Source of the DNA: Halioglobus sp.
GTDB lineage: Bacteria; Pseudomonadota; Gammaproteobacteria; Pseudomonadales; Halieaceae
Direction: 5' to 3'
Assembly: GCA_020443345.1 (NCBI GenBank)
Contig: JAGRIH010000022.1
Coordinates: forward strand, 104,144-168,143
DNA length: 64,000 nucleotides
Of this stretch, positions 55,932-64,000 are shown one piece after another. Numbering within the stretch: the first letter of the stretch is position 1; the number at the start of each line of letters is the position of its first letter. The translations under genes and the position numbers were made by a program. The notes beneath the pieces are model-generated. The model was not told the DNA's origin and made no database searches. It worked only from the letters and a program-made list of their open reading frames with translations.

Positions 55932-57089
55932 GTGAGAATAACGCCATGGCTGAAGATCCTGTCCACCGAAAATGGTTCGGATCTGTACCTGAGTACGGGC
56001 GCGCCGCCCTGCGCCAAGTTCGAGGGCCAGCTCAAGCCCATCGACAGCCAGATCATGCGGCCGGGCGAGATCAGGGAAATCGCCTACGAGATCATGGACC
56101 CCACCCAGCGCGCTGACTTTGAGAAGGAACTGGAGATGAACCTGGCCACCTCCATTTCCGGTTTCGGGCGGTTCCGGGTCAATATCTTCATGCAGCGCAA
56201 CGAGGTCGGTATCGTGGCGCGCAACATCGTGGCGGATATTCCCCATTGGCAGGACCTGCGGCTGCCCCCCATCCTCACCGAAGTGATGATGCGCAAGCGC
56301 GGACTGGTGCTGTTCGTGGGCGCCACCGGCTCCGGCAAGTCCACCTCGCTCGCGGCCTTGATCGATTACCGCAATGCCAACAGCAGCGGCCACATCGTCA
56401 CGATTGAAGACCCGGTCGAGTATGTGCACAGCCACAAAAAGTCCATCGTCAACCAGCGCGAGGTGGGCGTGGATACGCGCAACTGGCACAATGCCCTGAA
56501 AAATACGCTGCGCCAGGCGCCGGATGTCATCCTCATCGGCGAGATCCGCGACCGCGAGACCATGGAGCACGCCATCGCCTTCGCCGAAACCGGTCACCTG
56601 TGTATTTCCACGCTGCACGCCAATAACGCGAACCAGGCGCTGGATCGCATCATCAACTTCTTCCCGGAGGAGCGGCGCCAGCAGCTGCTCCTGGACCTGT
56701 CGCTCAATATTCAGGCCTTCGTGTCGCAGCGTCTGGTGCCCACCGTGGATGGCAAGCGCTGTGCCGCCATAGAAGTCCTGCTGGGCACGCCCATGGTGGC
56801 CGACCTGATCCTGCGCGGGGAGATTGACGGCATCAAGGAAATCATGCAGAAGTCCGAGAACATGGGCATGAAAACTTTCGATACCGCACTGTTCGAGCTG
56901 TACCGCGAAGGGCTGATCAGCGAGGAGGAGGCCCTGCGCAATGCCGATTCGCCAAACAACGTGCGCCTCAAGATCAAGTTTGCCCGGGAGGACGACAGCA
57001 GCGGCGGCGCGGCGGGCCTCAGTCTGGAATCGATAGACGAGACAGAGGAGCAGAGCCTGGGGCGTTTTTACAAACCGCGAACGGGTTGA
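55932..57089 (+). CDS. pilU: Type IV pilus retraction ATPase PilU
   Basis: A 385-residue PilT-family secretion ATPase. Walker A GATGSGKST (130-138), Asp box IEDPVEYVH, Walker B LIGEIRDRETM and His box HLCISTLHANNANQ. The C-terminal extension beyond the PilT core (SLESIDETEE, GRFYKPRTG) indicates PilU rather than PilT. GTG start. No pilT in the window. Confidence 0.94.
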   Translation: MRITPWLKILSTENGSDLYLSTGAPPCAKFEGQLKPIDSQIMRPGEIREIAYEIMDPTQRADFEKELEMNLATSISGFGRFRVNIFMQRNEVGIVARNIVADIPHWQDLRLPPILTEVMMRKRGLVLFVGATGSGKSTSLAALIDYRNANSSGHIVTIEDPVEYVHSHKKSIVNQREVGVDTRNWHNALKNTLRQAPDVILIGEIRDRETMEHAIAFAETGHLCISTLHANNANQALDRIINFFPEERRQQLLLDLSLNIQAFVSQRLVPTVDGKRCAAIEVLLGTPMVADLILRGEIDGIKEIMQKSENMGMKTFDTALFELYREGLISEEEALRNADSPNNVRLKIKFAREDDSSGGAAGLSLESIDETEEQSLGRFYKPRTG

Positions 57090-57128
57090 TCGGCCCCGGC
57101 CGCCGATGCCCCGGCTTCTTCGGCCGCA

Positions 57129-57488
57129 TCAACTGTCCATATCGGTCAGCAGATCTACCCAGCGCTCGATGTCGGAGTCGGCGGCGTTTTGTAGCTGGAA
57201 ACCCGCGCTCCAGCGGTCCCTGTCGCTCGCGTCCGGCCGGCACCAGCGCACCTCCCCAGCCAGGTAGAGCGTCTCGTCCAGACTCGGCAGTTCCACGCCA
57301 ATCTGCAGGATGGCGCCCACGGTCACGGGCTGTTCCAGGCTGACTTGCAGGCCGCCGCGCGACACGTCCAGGGTCGTGCACACGGCGACATGGCCCTCCT
57401 CGTGTTCGCCGATGCCGCTGGCTACCAGTTCGATAAAGATGGTGCTGGCCACGGGCAGGCGCAGGTGTTCGCGTTTATCCTGTGACAT
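57129..57488 (-). CDS. PilZ-domain c-di-GMP receptor
   Basis: A 119-residue single-domain protein with the c-di-GMP binding motifs RxxxR (R6-R10) and DxSxxG (D41-G46). Directly downstream of the DUF1631 gene (18-base gap) and convergent with pilU, so a link to pilus or surface behaviour is likely. Confidence 0.93.
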   Translation of the reverse strand: MSQDKREHLRLPVASTIFIELVASGIGEHEEGHVAVCTTLDVSRGGLQVSLEQPVTVGAILQIGVELPSLDETLYLAGEVRWCRPDASDRDRWSAGFQLQNAADSDIERWVDLLTDMDS

Positions 57489-57506
57489 GGTAGCTGCGGC
57501 CCTGGT

Positions 57507-59762
57507 CTATTCGTCGGATTGATCTCGCGCCCGGGTAACCCGGTCGCGGAAGTTGGAGCTGGCTTCGAGGATGTCCACCTGCCCGGCGTCCATTAGCTGC
57601 AACAGTTCGTGTCGGCTCAACTGTCGCATCTTGATCCCCTCGCGATTGACAAAGATGTAGTGATCCTGTTCGCGATCGTGTACCGCGAGCTTGGCCAGCA
57701 GCGGTGTGTCGCCATCGTGAAAACCCAGCCAGGCCCCCATGGGCAGGTCGAGTCGGGGCTGCATGCTGGTTCCCGCAACGGGGCGCAGCGCCGCCTGGGT
57801 GGCCTGCTTGGCCTGTTGCTGCAGGCGCTCGCGTTTACTGCGCAGGTATTCATCGATCTGGGTCTGCTTGCGGGACTCCTCCTGCGCCCTTGCACGGCGC
57901 GCACTTTCCAGCTCCTGCTGTTCCCGGCGCTCGCGCTCCCGCCGCGCAGCTTCCGCGCGTTCTTCCTGCAGCCGCTCGCGCTCTTGCTGTTGTGCCTGTT
58001 CACGTTCCCGCTGCAGTTGCTCGGCCGCCTGCCGCTCCCGCGCCTGTCGCTCGGCTGCGGCGCGCTCGCGTTCGACGCGCTCCGCCTGCTCCCGCTCGCG
58101 TTGCCGGGCTGCCAGTCGCTCGCGTTCGAGGCGCTCTGCTTCCTCGCGCGCGCGCCGCTCGGCCTCCAGGCGTTGCGCCGCCTCGCGCTCCTCCTGCCGC
58201 CGTTGCGCCTCCAGGCGCTGGGCCTCCAGTTGTTCGGCTGCTTCGCGTTCCCGCTGGCGCTGTTGCGCTGCCTGTCGCTCGCGCTCCAGACGCTCGGCCT
58301 CCAGGCGCCGTTCCTTCTCCTCGCGTTCCCGCTGCGCTTCGCGGCGTTCAGCTTCCAGACGTTCATGCTCCAGGCGCTCGGCTTGCGCCTGTCGCGCCGC
58401 GTGATCGGCTTCCCCGGTCAGGGCCTCCAGCTCTTCTGTGGTGCGGATACCGGCGGCGCCGGCCAGGCAGAGACTGAAGCTGCTGTCACCGCCGGCCAGC
58501 GGTATCGCCTTTTCGCGGGTGAGCAGGCGCGCGAATTCCCGGTAGTCCTGCTGCATCGCTTTGACACCGGCCTGGTTGGTGAACAGCAGTTGCTGCTCCC
58601 GGTCCATTTTAAGCAGCAACTGCGCGCGCAGAACGGCCCCGTCGGCAGTTTCCACCCGGAACCATTGCCCGGTAGCGATGCCCTGCAGCGCCGCCAGGTG
58701 CTCGGCACCACCGGCCGGTTCCGGTCTGTCTTCCATCGCGATCGGCTCGATCTGCACCAAATCCAGAGGTTGCTGGCGCAGTACGCGCAGGTGGGCGAAT
58801 TCCACCACGCCCACGGCGTCGTCCACGGCATCGCTGTCGTGCTGCAGGTTCAGCAGCCAGCGCTTGAGGTCTTTGGGAAGCTGGGTGACGATCTCAAAAA
58901 TGTACTGGCGCCGTTTCTCCGCGTCCTCTCCCGCCGGTTGCAGCGAATCCAGCAGTACGCGAGTGGTCGCCGACATCTGTCGCCAGGCATCGGAATCCTC
59001 GCCAAACTTCAGCAGTACCAGTTGGGCGCTGGCATACCACGGCCCCTTCAGGAACTCGCCAATCGCCTCGGGAGCGCGGAAGTTTGCAAGCGCCGTGTTG
59101 ATCATGCGCGCCGCGGCCAGACGGGCGTTGGTGGTCTTGATTTTTCCCTGCTCTGTTTCCACCACGCGCTGACTCATGCGCCGGACGCGCGCCAGGTCTT
59201 TTGCGGCGGAGGCCAGAAGTGTGTCACAGATCGCCTGCAGGTCGGTAGCTTGGTTCCCGAACCAGGCCATGGCGCTGGCCACGATATCGGTGAGCTGGCG
59301 CTGCAGCGCCTGTCCCGCCCGACCCAGTTCGGGCTGCCAGCCAATGGCGCTGGCCTGGATGGCGTCGAGCAACCGGTGCAGGGGATGCGCGCCCGGTCGC
59401 AGGAAGTCGGGATCGGTCACCGCCAGTGCTGCGGCCAGTTGCCGCAGGGGGCGCACCTGGGTGGCCAGCGGTTCCTCCAGCGGGTAGTGGGTCTCCCAGG
59501 CAGACAGGGCGGCGCCCAGCCAGCGCAGCGCTGCCACCTGTTCGACGCCGGGCAGTGCCGGATCCCCGATGGCCTCGGTTTGCGCCAGTACCGCCTCCAG
59601 CGGCGGCAGGCTCAGGTGCTCGGTATTGTGCAGATAGTCCAGCAATTCCGGCAGTGGCATGGCCTGCTCGGCGGTGGCAGACACCGCCGGGTCGGCATAG
59701 CGCTCCCGCACCAGCTCGCGCAGTGACAGGGGCAGGGGAAATTGTTCGCTGGTCAGTTTCAG
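57507..59762 (-). CDS. DUF1631 family protein
   Basis: A 751-residue protein with a helical N-terminal part (~30-410), a domain with FRVETADG-type strands (~385-470), a very long Arg/Glu/Gln-rich coiled coil (~470-660) and a C-terminal PilZ-like region (PMGAWLGFHDG, AKLAVHDREQDHYIFVNREGIK). Often misannotated as a thymidine phosphorylase. No in-frame ATG fits: the best start is CTG 59762, overlapping the zinc-ribbon stop as CTGA with GGAAG upstream; GTG 59804 is an alternative. Confidence 0.85.
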   Translation of the reverse strand: MKLTSEQFPLPLSLRELVRERYADPAVSATAEQAMPLPELLDYLHNTEHLSLPPLEAVLAQTEAIGDPALPGVEQVAALRWLGAALSAWETHYPLEEPLATQVRPLRQLAAALAVTDPDFLRPGAHPLHRLLDAIQASAIGWQPELGRAGQALQRQLTDIVASAMAWFGNQATDLQAICDTLLASAAKDLARVRRMSQRVVETEQGKIKTTNARLAAARMINTALANFRAPEAIGEFLKGPWYASAQLVLLKFGEDSDAWRQMSATTRVLLDSLQPAGEDAEKRRQYIFEIVTQLPKDLKRWLLNLQHDSDAVDDAVGVVEFAHLRVLRQQPLDLVQIEPIAMEDRPEPAGGAEHLAALQGIATGQWFRVETADGAVLRAQLLLKMDREQQLLFTNQAGVKAMQQDYREFARLLTREKAIPLAGGDSSFSLCLAGAAGIRTTEELEALTGEADHAARQAQAERLEHERLEAERREAQREREEKERRLEAERLERERQAAQQRQREREAAEQLEAQRLEAQRRQEEREAAQRLEAERRAREEAERLERERLAARQREREQAERVERERAAAERQARERQAAEQLQREREQAQQQERERLQEERAEAARRERERREQQELESARRARAQEESRKQTQIDEYLRSKRERLQQQAKQATQAALRPVAGTSMQPRLDLPMGAWLGFHDGDTPLLAKLAVHDREQDHYIFVNREGIKMRQLSRHELLQLMDAGQVDILEASSNFRDRVTRARDQSDE

Positions 59763-59965
59763 TGGCTCAACTTCCAGCCGATCAATCCGAACAAACAGCC
59801 CCACAGCACCACCAGCAGTACCAGTCTTCCCGGACCGGGGGTTTGCCTGTCGACGGTGTGCGGCAGGTGTCTGCCTATATTGAGAGAACCACAGGCCGGG
59901 CACTGGTGGCCGGCCCGCCCGCCCCTGGTGCCGCGGTAGCTGCAATCTTTGCACAGATACGTCAT
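59759..59965 (-). CDS. Small zinc-ribbon membrane protein
   Basis: A 68-residue protein with an N-terminal zinc ribbon (C5-x2-C8 and C22-x2-C25) and a C-terminal TM segment (~47-65). Function unknown. It sits 4 bases after the VWA gene and its stop overlaps the DUF1631 start. Confidence 0.82.
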   Translation of the reverse strand: MTYLCKDCSYRGTRGGRAGHQCPACGSLNIGRHLPHTVDRQTPGPGRLVLLVVLWGCLFGLIGWKLSH

Positions 59966-59969
59966 GGGA

Positions 59970-61373
59970 TCATCCGGTGCTCTTCAGGAGTTGGTCCACG
60001 ATGCGTTCCAGTTGCCTAAGGTTATTGCATTCAGCACTAAAATGACAGGCGCTTTGGTAGCGCAGCATATCCGAGTCTCCCGTGCCCCAGGCGCGCCGCG
60101 ACTCCGGATTGAGCCAGATCACCCGGCGTGCCCGCCGGTGGATGTCCCGCAGCAGATCCAGCCGCGGGTCGCCGCGGTTGTTGCGCGCATCGCCCAGAAT
60201 GATGACGCTGGTGTCGCGGTCGATGTCACGCATTGCGAGTGTCGCAAAGTCCCGCAGGCTGGCGCCGTAGTCGGTGGCGCCGCCGTACTGCCGGTGAGCC
60301 AGCTCTATGGCTTTTTCTACCGGGTTTTCCGCGAAAAGCCGACTAACTTCACCTAAGTGACTTGAAAATGCGAAGCTTCGTACTTTTGGCAGCACGTCCT
60401 GCAGACTGTAGAGAAACAGCAGCAGAAACTTGGCGTAGGCGGCCACCGAACCACTGACGTCGCACAGCGCCAGAATTTGTGGCCGGTTGCGGCGCACGCC
60501 CCGCCAGCAGGTGTTAAACAGCACGCCATCGTGGGCCATAGCGCCGCGCAGGGTCCTGGCCATATCGAGTTGCCCACGCTGCACCCGCCGGCGTCTGCGC
60601 GAATGGCGGGCGGCCAGTTTTCTGGCCATTTTTCGCACCAGATCGTGCACCCTGTGCAGATAGCGGTGCTCGATCGCATTGAGGCGGGTCTGGCTCAATA
60701 TTGCATCCATGAACTGCCGGGTTTTACCCGCGGCCTGCAGCAGGTATTCGCGCTCGACACGGTCGCGCACCTGTTCGCGCAGTATGTCCCGGTAGCGCTG
60801 CACCAGCGGCAGTACCGGACTGTCCCTGCGTTCCAGCTCGATGATCGCGCGGCGCAGGTGCTCTTCGCCCAGGGCATCCAGCATCCTGCGGGTGAACTGG
60901 CCTTTTTGGGTGAACACCTCGATCTGGCGCAGGCCCACGCTCTGCGCAGCGCGATTGATGGCCAGGCTCAACTCGGTGCGGTCATTTGTCACCAGATCGC
61001 GCATCACGGGCTTGGCCAGCAGCGCCCGCAGCGCGGCGTCGTCCCGCGCTGCCAGTCGCAGGGTCGAGGCCGGGTCGGTGGCGCTGTCGTCCTCCAGGTC
61101 GGGGGCCTCCATGACGCGGTCTGCCGCCGGCGGCAGCGCAGTGCGGGAAAGGTCCGGAGGTACATGCCCAAAGTAGCGCTCGAAACATTGCAGGAAAATA
61201 CTTTCCTCTTCCGCGGTTTTGGCCAGGGTCATGGCCAGCCCGTCGCGCAGCAGGTCGCGGTCGGCGTAGCCCAGGGCAGCGGTCACGGCGAATGCATCCA
61301 GGGTTTCGGCGGGGGAAACCCGCATCTCGTGGGAGCGCAATACACGGATAAAGTTGACGAGATTTGCCTGCAT
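59970..61373 (-). CDS. VWA-domain protein (CoxE-like)
   Basis: A 467-residue cytoplasmic protein with a helical N-terminal half and a C-terminal von Willebrand A domain with the MIDAS motif DVSGS, T in GGATDYG and the later D (LGDARNN). Partner of the MoxR ATPase upstream; such pairs work as chaperones for assembling metal enzymes or complexes. Confidence 0.9.
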   Translation of the reverse strand: MQANLVNFIRVLRSHEMRVSPAETLDAFAVTAALGYADRDLLRDGLAMTLAKTAEEESIFLQCFERYFGHVPPDLSRTALPPAADRVMEAPDLEDDSATDPASTLRLAARDDAALRALLAKPVMRDLVTNDRTELSLAINRAAQSVGLRQIEVFTQKGQFTRRMLDALGEEHLRRAIIELERRDSPVLPLVQRYRDILREQVRDRVEREYLLQAAGKTRQFMDAILSQTRLNAIEHRYLHRVHDLVRKMARKLAARHSRRRRRVQRGQLDMARTLRGAMAHDGVLFNTCWRGVRRNRPQILALCDVSGSVAAYAKFLLLFLYSLQDVLPKVRSFAFSSHLGEVSRLFAENPVEKAIELAHRQYGGATDYGASLRDFATLAMRDIDRDTSVIILGDARNNRGDPRLDLLRDIHRRARRVIWLNPESRRAWGTGDSDMLRYQSACHFSAECNNLRQLERIVDQLLKSTG

Positions 61374-61402
61374 CTGCCGCTGCTGCGCCGCGCCTGGAGC
61401 GC

Positions 61403-62356
61403 TCAGCGCCCGCCGGAAGCGGGCGGCGACGGGCCGAGCAGTTGGCGCAGTTGTGCGCCGGCAGACTCGATGTCGTCCTCGAACTTGAGCAGCACGTTCA
61501 GCGTGTCGCGCACCATGTCCTCCTCCAGGCTGTCGGCGTGCAGCAGCAGCAGGCTGCGCGCCCAGTCGATGGTCTCGGAGATGGCCGGCGCCTTCTTCAG
61601 GTCGAGTTGCCGCAGGCCGTGCACGAAGGCCACCAGTTGACGGCGCAGCCGCCCGTCGACATCCGGGACCCGGCTGCGGATGATGCGCTCCTCCAGTGCT
61701 GCACTGGGAAAGGGGATGTAGAGGTGCAGACAGCGGCGTTTGAGGGCATCCGAGATGTCCCGGGTATTGTTGCTGGTGAGAAAGACCAGCGGCGTGGTGC
61801 GGGCCTTGATGGTGCCGATTTCGGGTATCGATACCTGGTAGTCCGACAGGATTTCCAGCAGCAGCGATTCGAATTCGTAGTCGGACTTGTCGATCTCGTC
61901 GATCAGCAGAACGGCGCCGCCGTCCTGCCGCATCGCCTTGAGCAGCGGCCGCGGCTCAAGGAACTGCTCGGAGTAGAAAATATCCCCGAAGCGGTGCAGT
62001 CGCTCCACGGATTCCGCCAGACCGCTGGCGCCCCGCAGCAGGTCGCCGAGCTGTTCCTTGAGCACCTGGGTGTACAGCAGCTGCTTGGAGTACTTCCACT
62101 CGTACAGCGCCTTGGCTTCGTCCAGCCCCTCGTAACACTGCAGGCGGATCAGCGGCGTGTCCAGCAGCCGGGCCGTGGTATTGGCCAGTTCGGTCTTGCC
62201 GACGCCGGGAGGGCCCTCCACCAAAACGGGCTTGCGCAACTGGAAGGCTAAAAATACCGCTGTGGCGATCTTGCGGCTGCAGATATAGCCGCACGATTCG
62301 AAGCCCTGTTCGATGCGTTCGACGGATGCCAGTTGCGCGAGAGTCTGCTGGTGCAC
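61403..62356 (-). CDS. MoxR-family AAA+ ATPase
   Basis: A 317-residue AAA+ ATPase with Walker A GPPGVGKT (~48-55), Walker B VLLIDEID and sensor 1 TSNNTRD. It lies 29 bases upstream of the VWA gene and 53 bases downstream of moaA. No adjacent substrate enzyme (such as carbon monoxide dehydrogenase) is visible. Confidence 0.93.
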   Translation of the reverse strand: MHQQTLAQLASVERIEQGFESCGYICSRKIATAVFLAFQLRKPVLVEGPPGVGKTELANTTARLLDTPLIRLQCYEGLDEAKALYEWKYSKQLLYTQVLKEQLGDLLRGASGLAESVERLHRFGDIFYSEQFLEPRPLLKAMRQDGGAVLLIDEIDKSDYEFESLLLEILSDYQVSIPEIGTIKARTTPLVFLTSNNTRDISDALKRRCLHLYIPFPSAALEERIIRSRVPDVDGRLRRQLVAFVHGLRQLDLKKAPAISETIDWARSLLLLHADSLEEDMVRDTLNVLLKFEDDIESAGAQLRQLLGPSPPASGGR

Positions 62357-62409
62357 CGGTCCACCTCAAATTTGGCCCGCCATTGTAGCCCAACTGCGCG
62401 GGAGGGCGC

Positions 62410-63420
62410 TCAACCCCCCGTCATGTTCATGAAGCGCACGATGTCGGGTTCGCCGCGGTTGTCGAAGTGGTGTTTTTCGGGCTTGATGTCCATGGCGGCC
62501 ACGATCCGCTGCTTGAGCAGCTGCGGTGTGTAATTGGGCGCGCGCAGCACGGCGCGCAGGTCCACCGAGTGCTCGTTACCCAGGCACAGCAGCAGACGGC
62601 CTTCGGCGGTCACCCGCACCCGGTTGCACAGGTGGCAGAAGTTGTTGCTGTGGGGTGAGATAAAACCCACCCGAGAGCGGCTGTCGACCATGCTGTAATA
62701 GCGGGCGGGTCCGGCGCTGCCGTCCGGTTCGCCCAGGGACGTCAGGGGGTATCTGGCGCTGATGACGTCGCGCAATTCGTCGCTGGTGCACAGGGTCAGC
62801 GCGCGATCGTGCTCCATGATATGCCCCAGGGGCATCTCCTCGATAAAGGCGACATCGATGCTGCGCTCGCGCGCGAAATTCACCAGGTCCAGCACTTCGT
62901 CCTCGTTGCGGCCCTTGAGGATAACGGCATTGATCTTGAGGCGCTTGAAGCCGGTGGCCACCGCCTCGTCGATACCGGCAATCACCTGGTCGAGGTTGCC
63001 GTGGCGGGTGAGGTGTCGGAAGCGCCGGGAGTGCAGGCTGTCGAGACTGATATTGATACGTTTCACGCCGGCCTCGCGCAGCTCCCCGGCCAGTCGCTGC
63101 AGTTGTGAGCCGTTGGTGGTGAGCACCAGTTCGTCCAGGCCCGGCAGTTGCCCCAGCTGCCTCACCAGAGACATCACATTGGCACGAATCAGCGGTTCGC
63201 CGCCGGTCAGGCGGATCTTGCGCACGCCGAGCTCCGCAAAGGCCCGGCCGAGTTCGTGCATCTCTTCCAGGGTCAGCACTTTCGGTTTGGGCACGAAGGT
63301 CATGTCCTCGGCCATGCAGTACACGCAGCGAAAATCGCAGCGATCGGTCACCGACAGCCGGACGTAGTCCACCCGGCGCCCGAAGCGGTCGATCAGGGTG
63401 TTGGGAAGTGTTTGCGTCAT
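62410..63420 (-). CDS. moaA: GTP 3',8-cyclase MoaA
   Basis: A 336-residue radical-SAM enzyme of molybdenum cofactor synthesis. First [4Fe-4S] cluster C28-x3-C32-x2-C35, the second cluster cysteines in CHLCNRV and LLLC, and the required C-terminal GG. ATG 63420 is the start; the upstream frame is non-homologous. Confidence 0.97.
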   Translation of the reverse strand: MTQTLPNTLIDRFGRRVDYVRLSVTDRCDFRCVYCMAEDMTFVPKPKVLTLEEMHELGRAFAELGVRKIRLTGGEPLIRANVMSLVRQLGQLPGLDELVLTTNGSQLQRLAGELREAGVKRINISLDSLHSRRFRHLTRHGNLDQVIAGIDEAVATGFKRLKINAVILKGRNEDEVLDLVNFARERSIDVAFIEEMPLGHIMEHDRALTLCTSDELRDVISARYPLTSLGEPDGSAGPARYYSMVDSRSRVGFISPHSNNFCHLCNRVRVTAEGRLLLCLGNEHSVDLRAVLRAPNYTPQLLKQRIVAAMDIKPEKHHFDNRGEPDIVRFMNMTGG

Positions 63421-63572
63421 GCTCTTTAGTCTACCGCTGTGCACAGTGCCATACCAGTGGCGCTTTACAGGTTGGGCTGAGTGCGACAGGATATTCATCG
63501 ATAACAAGTGACTCGGTGGCAGCTGCGCAGTGGCGGCAGGCTCACTGGGATTTGCAACCAGGAGAGCTCGCG

Positions 63573-64000
63573 ATGGGGGCGATGACGCAGGTGCGCGGCC
63601 TGGCGCTGTGGCTGGGGCCGCTGCTGGCCGCCCTGGCGGCTCTGGCGCTGGCCCGTGCCGGTCACGGTGGCGCCGCGGCCACGGTCGGCTTTGTCGCTGT
63701 GCTGTGCGTGGTGTGGTGGGTGTTCGAGCCGGTGCCGATTCCGGTGACATCGCTGCTGCCCCTCGCGATCCTGCCGCTGCTGGGGGTGCTGAGTCCGGCC
63801 CAGGTGGGGCAGGCCTACGGTTCACCCCTGATCCTGCTGCTGCTCGGCGGTTTCCTGCTGTCCAAGGCCATGGAGCACTCCGGTGCACACCGGCGCATCG
63901 CGCTGGGCATGGTGCACCTGTTTGGCGCCAGCAGCGCGCGCCGACTGGTGCTGGGCTTTATGGCCGCGGCGGCCGTATTGAGTATGTGGATATCCAATAC
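63573..64000 (+). CDS. DASS (SLC13) family anion/sodium symporter, 5' part
   Basis: The first 142 codons of a membrane transporter, cut by the window edge. TM segments at ~10-27 and ~36-52, then FEPVPIPVTSLLPL and the SNT motif (MWISNT) at the cut point, characteristic of divalent-anion:sodium symporters. ATG 63573 has AGGAGAG upstream. Substrate cannot be told from this part. Confidence 0.87.
   Translation, partial: MGAMTQVRGLALWLGPLLAALAALALARAGHGGAAATVGFVAVLCVVWWVFEPVPIPVTSLLPLAILPLLGVLSPAQVGQAYGSPLILLLLGGFLLSKAMEHSGAHRRIALGMVHLFGASSARRLVLGFMAAAAVLSMWISN

Noticed and set aside
55553..55947. Small ORFs between gshA and pilU
   Set aside because: They are read from the 16-base tandem repeats, with no start signal or conserved features.
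57609..59726. Long plus-strand open frame (705 codons) opposite DUF1631
   Set aside because: Leu-rich, low-complexity antisense of the coiled coil; no recognisable domain, and the minus-strand gene is well supported.

Overview
The window is high-GC gammaproteobacterial chromosome. The housekeeping part (about 30-64 kb) keeps gene neighbourhoods I know from Pseudomonas: lptM-lysA-dapF-DUF484-xerC, then argH-algZ-algR-hemC-hemD-hemX-hemY, rho-trxA, and an FKBP / algQ(rsd) / dsbB / ABC-F group. Type IV pilus retraction (pilU), PilZ, several c-di-GMP proteins and giant cadherin-like surface proteins suggest a surface-attached aquatic (probably marine) gammaproteobacterium, for example of the Halieaceae/Cellvibrionales type. 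That taxonomic guess is inference. I see no rRNA, tRNA, CRISPR array, insertion sequence or prophage.

Bases 1-29734 form one accessory locus of two divergent arms around a promoter region at about 19977-20281. The left arm (minus strand) is an export operon: a GAF-HlyD membrane fusion protein, a PqqD-like/M50-peptidase/HlyD fusion, a short SecA-like ATPase and a HlyD adaptor. After it, behind its own AT-rich promoter region, comes a 3449-residue surface protein followed by a sensor/PAS/GGDEF/GGDEF/EAL protein that runs off the window. The right arm (plus strand) is a second HlyD adaptor paralogous to the first, a second giant surface protein (1256 residues), a hybrid histidine kinase with two HPt domains, and a REC-GGDEF-EAL response regulator. 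The two giant proteins differ in the middle but share an N-terminal LEPR-XLL-like motif, a DUF4347-type domain with a His/Cys pair at identical spacing, a proline-rich (PPVE)n stalk, and a C-terminal hydrophobic segment ending in DPLPILA. The kinase and the left-arm GGDEF protein share a homologous periplasmic sensor. I read the locus as a dedicated secretion/processing system for giant surface proteins under c-di-GMP and phosphorelay control. It is the most interesting thing in the window.

Bases 29948-46382 hold core genes: chromosome dimer resolution (xerC), lysine/peptidoglycan precursor synthesis (dapF, lysA), an LptM-like lipoprotein, a DUF3187 protein, argH, the AlgZ/AlgR-type two-component pair, the haem operon hemCDXY, ubiD, rho and trxA. 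Bases 46618-64000 hold a VTT/flavin-disulfide-reductase fusion, a GIY-YIG protein, an ABC-F ATPase, an FKBP lipoprotein with a hairpin-rich leader, Rsd/AlgQ, DsbB, ACP phosphodiesterase, GshA, PilU, a PilZ protein, a DUF1631 protein coupled to a zinc-ribbon protein, a VWA/MoxR pair, MoaA, and the start of a DASS-family transporter.
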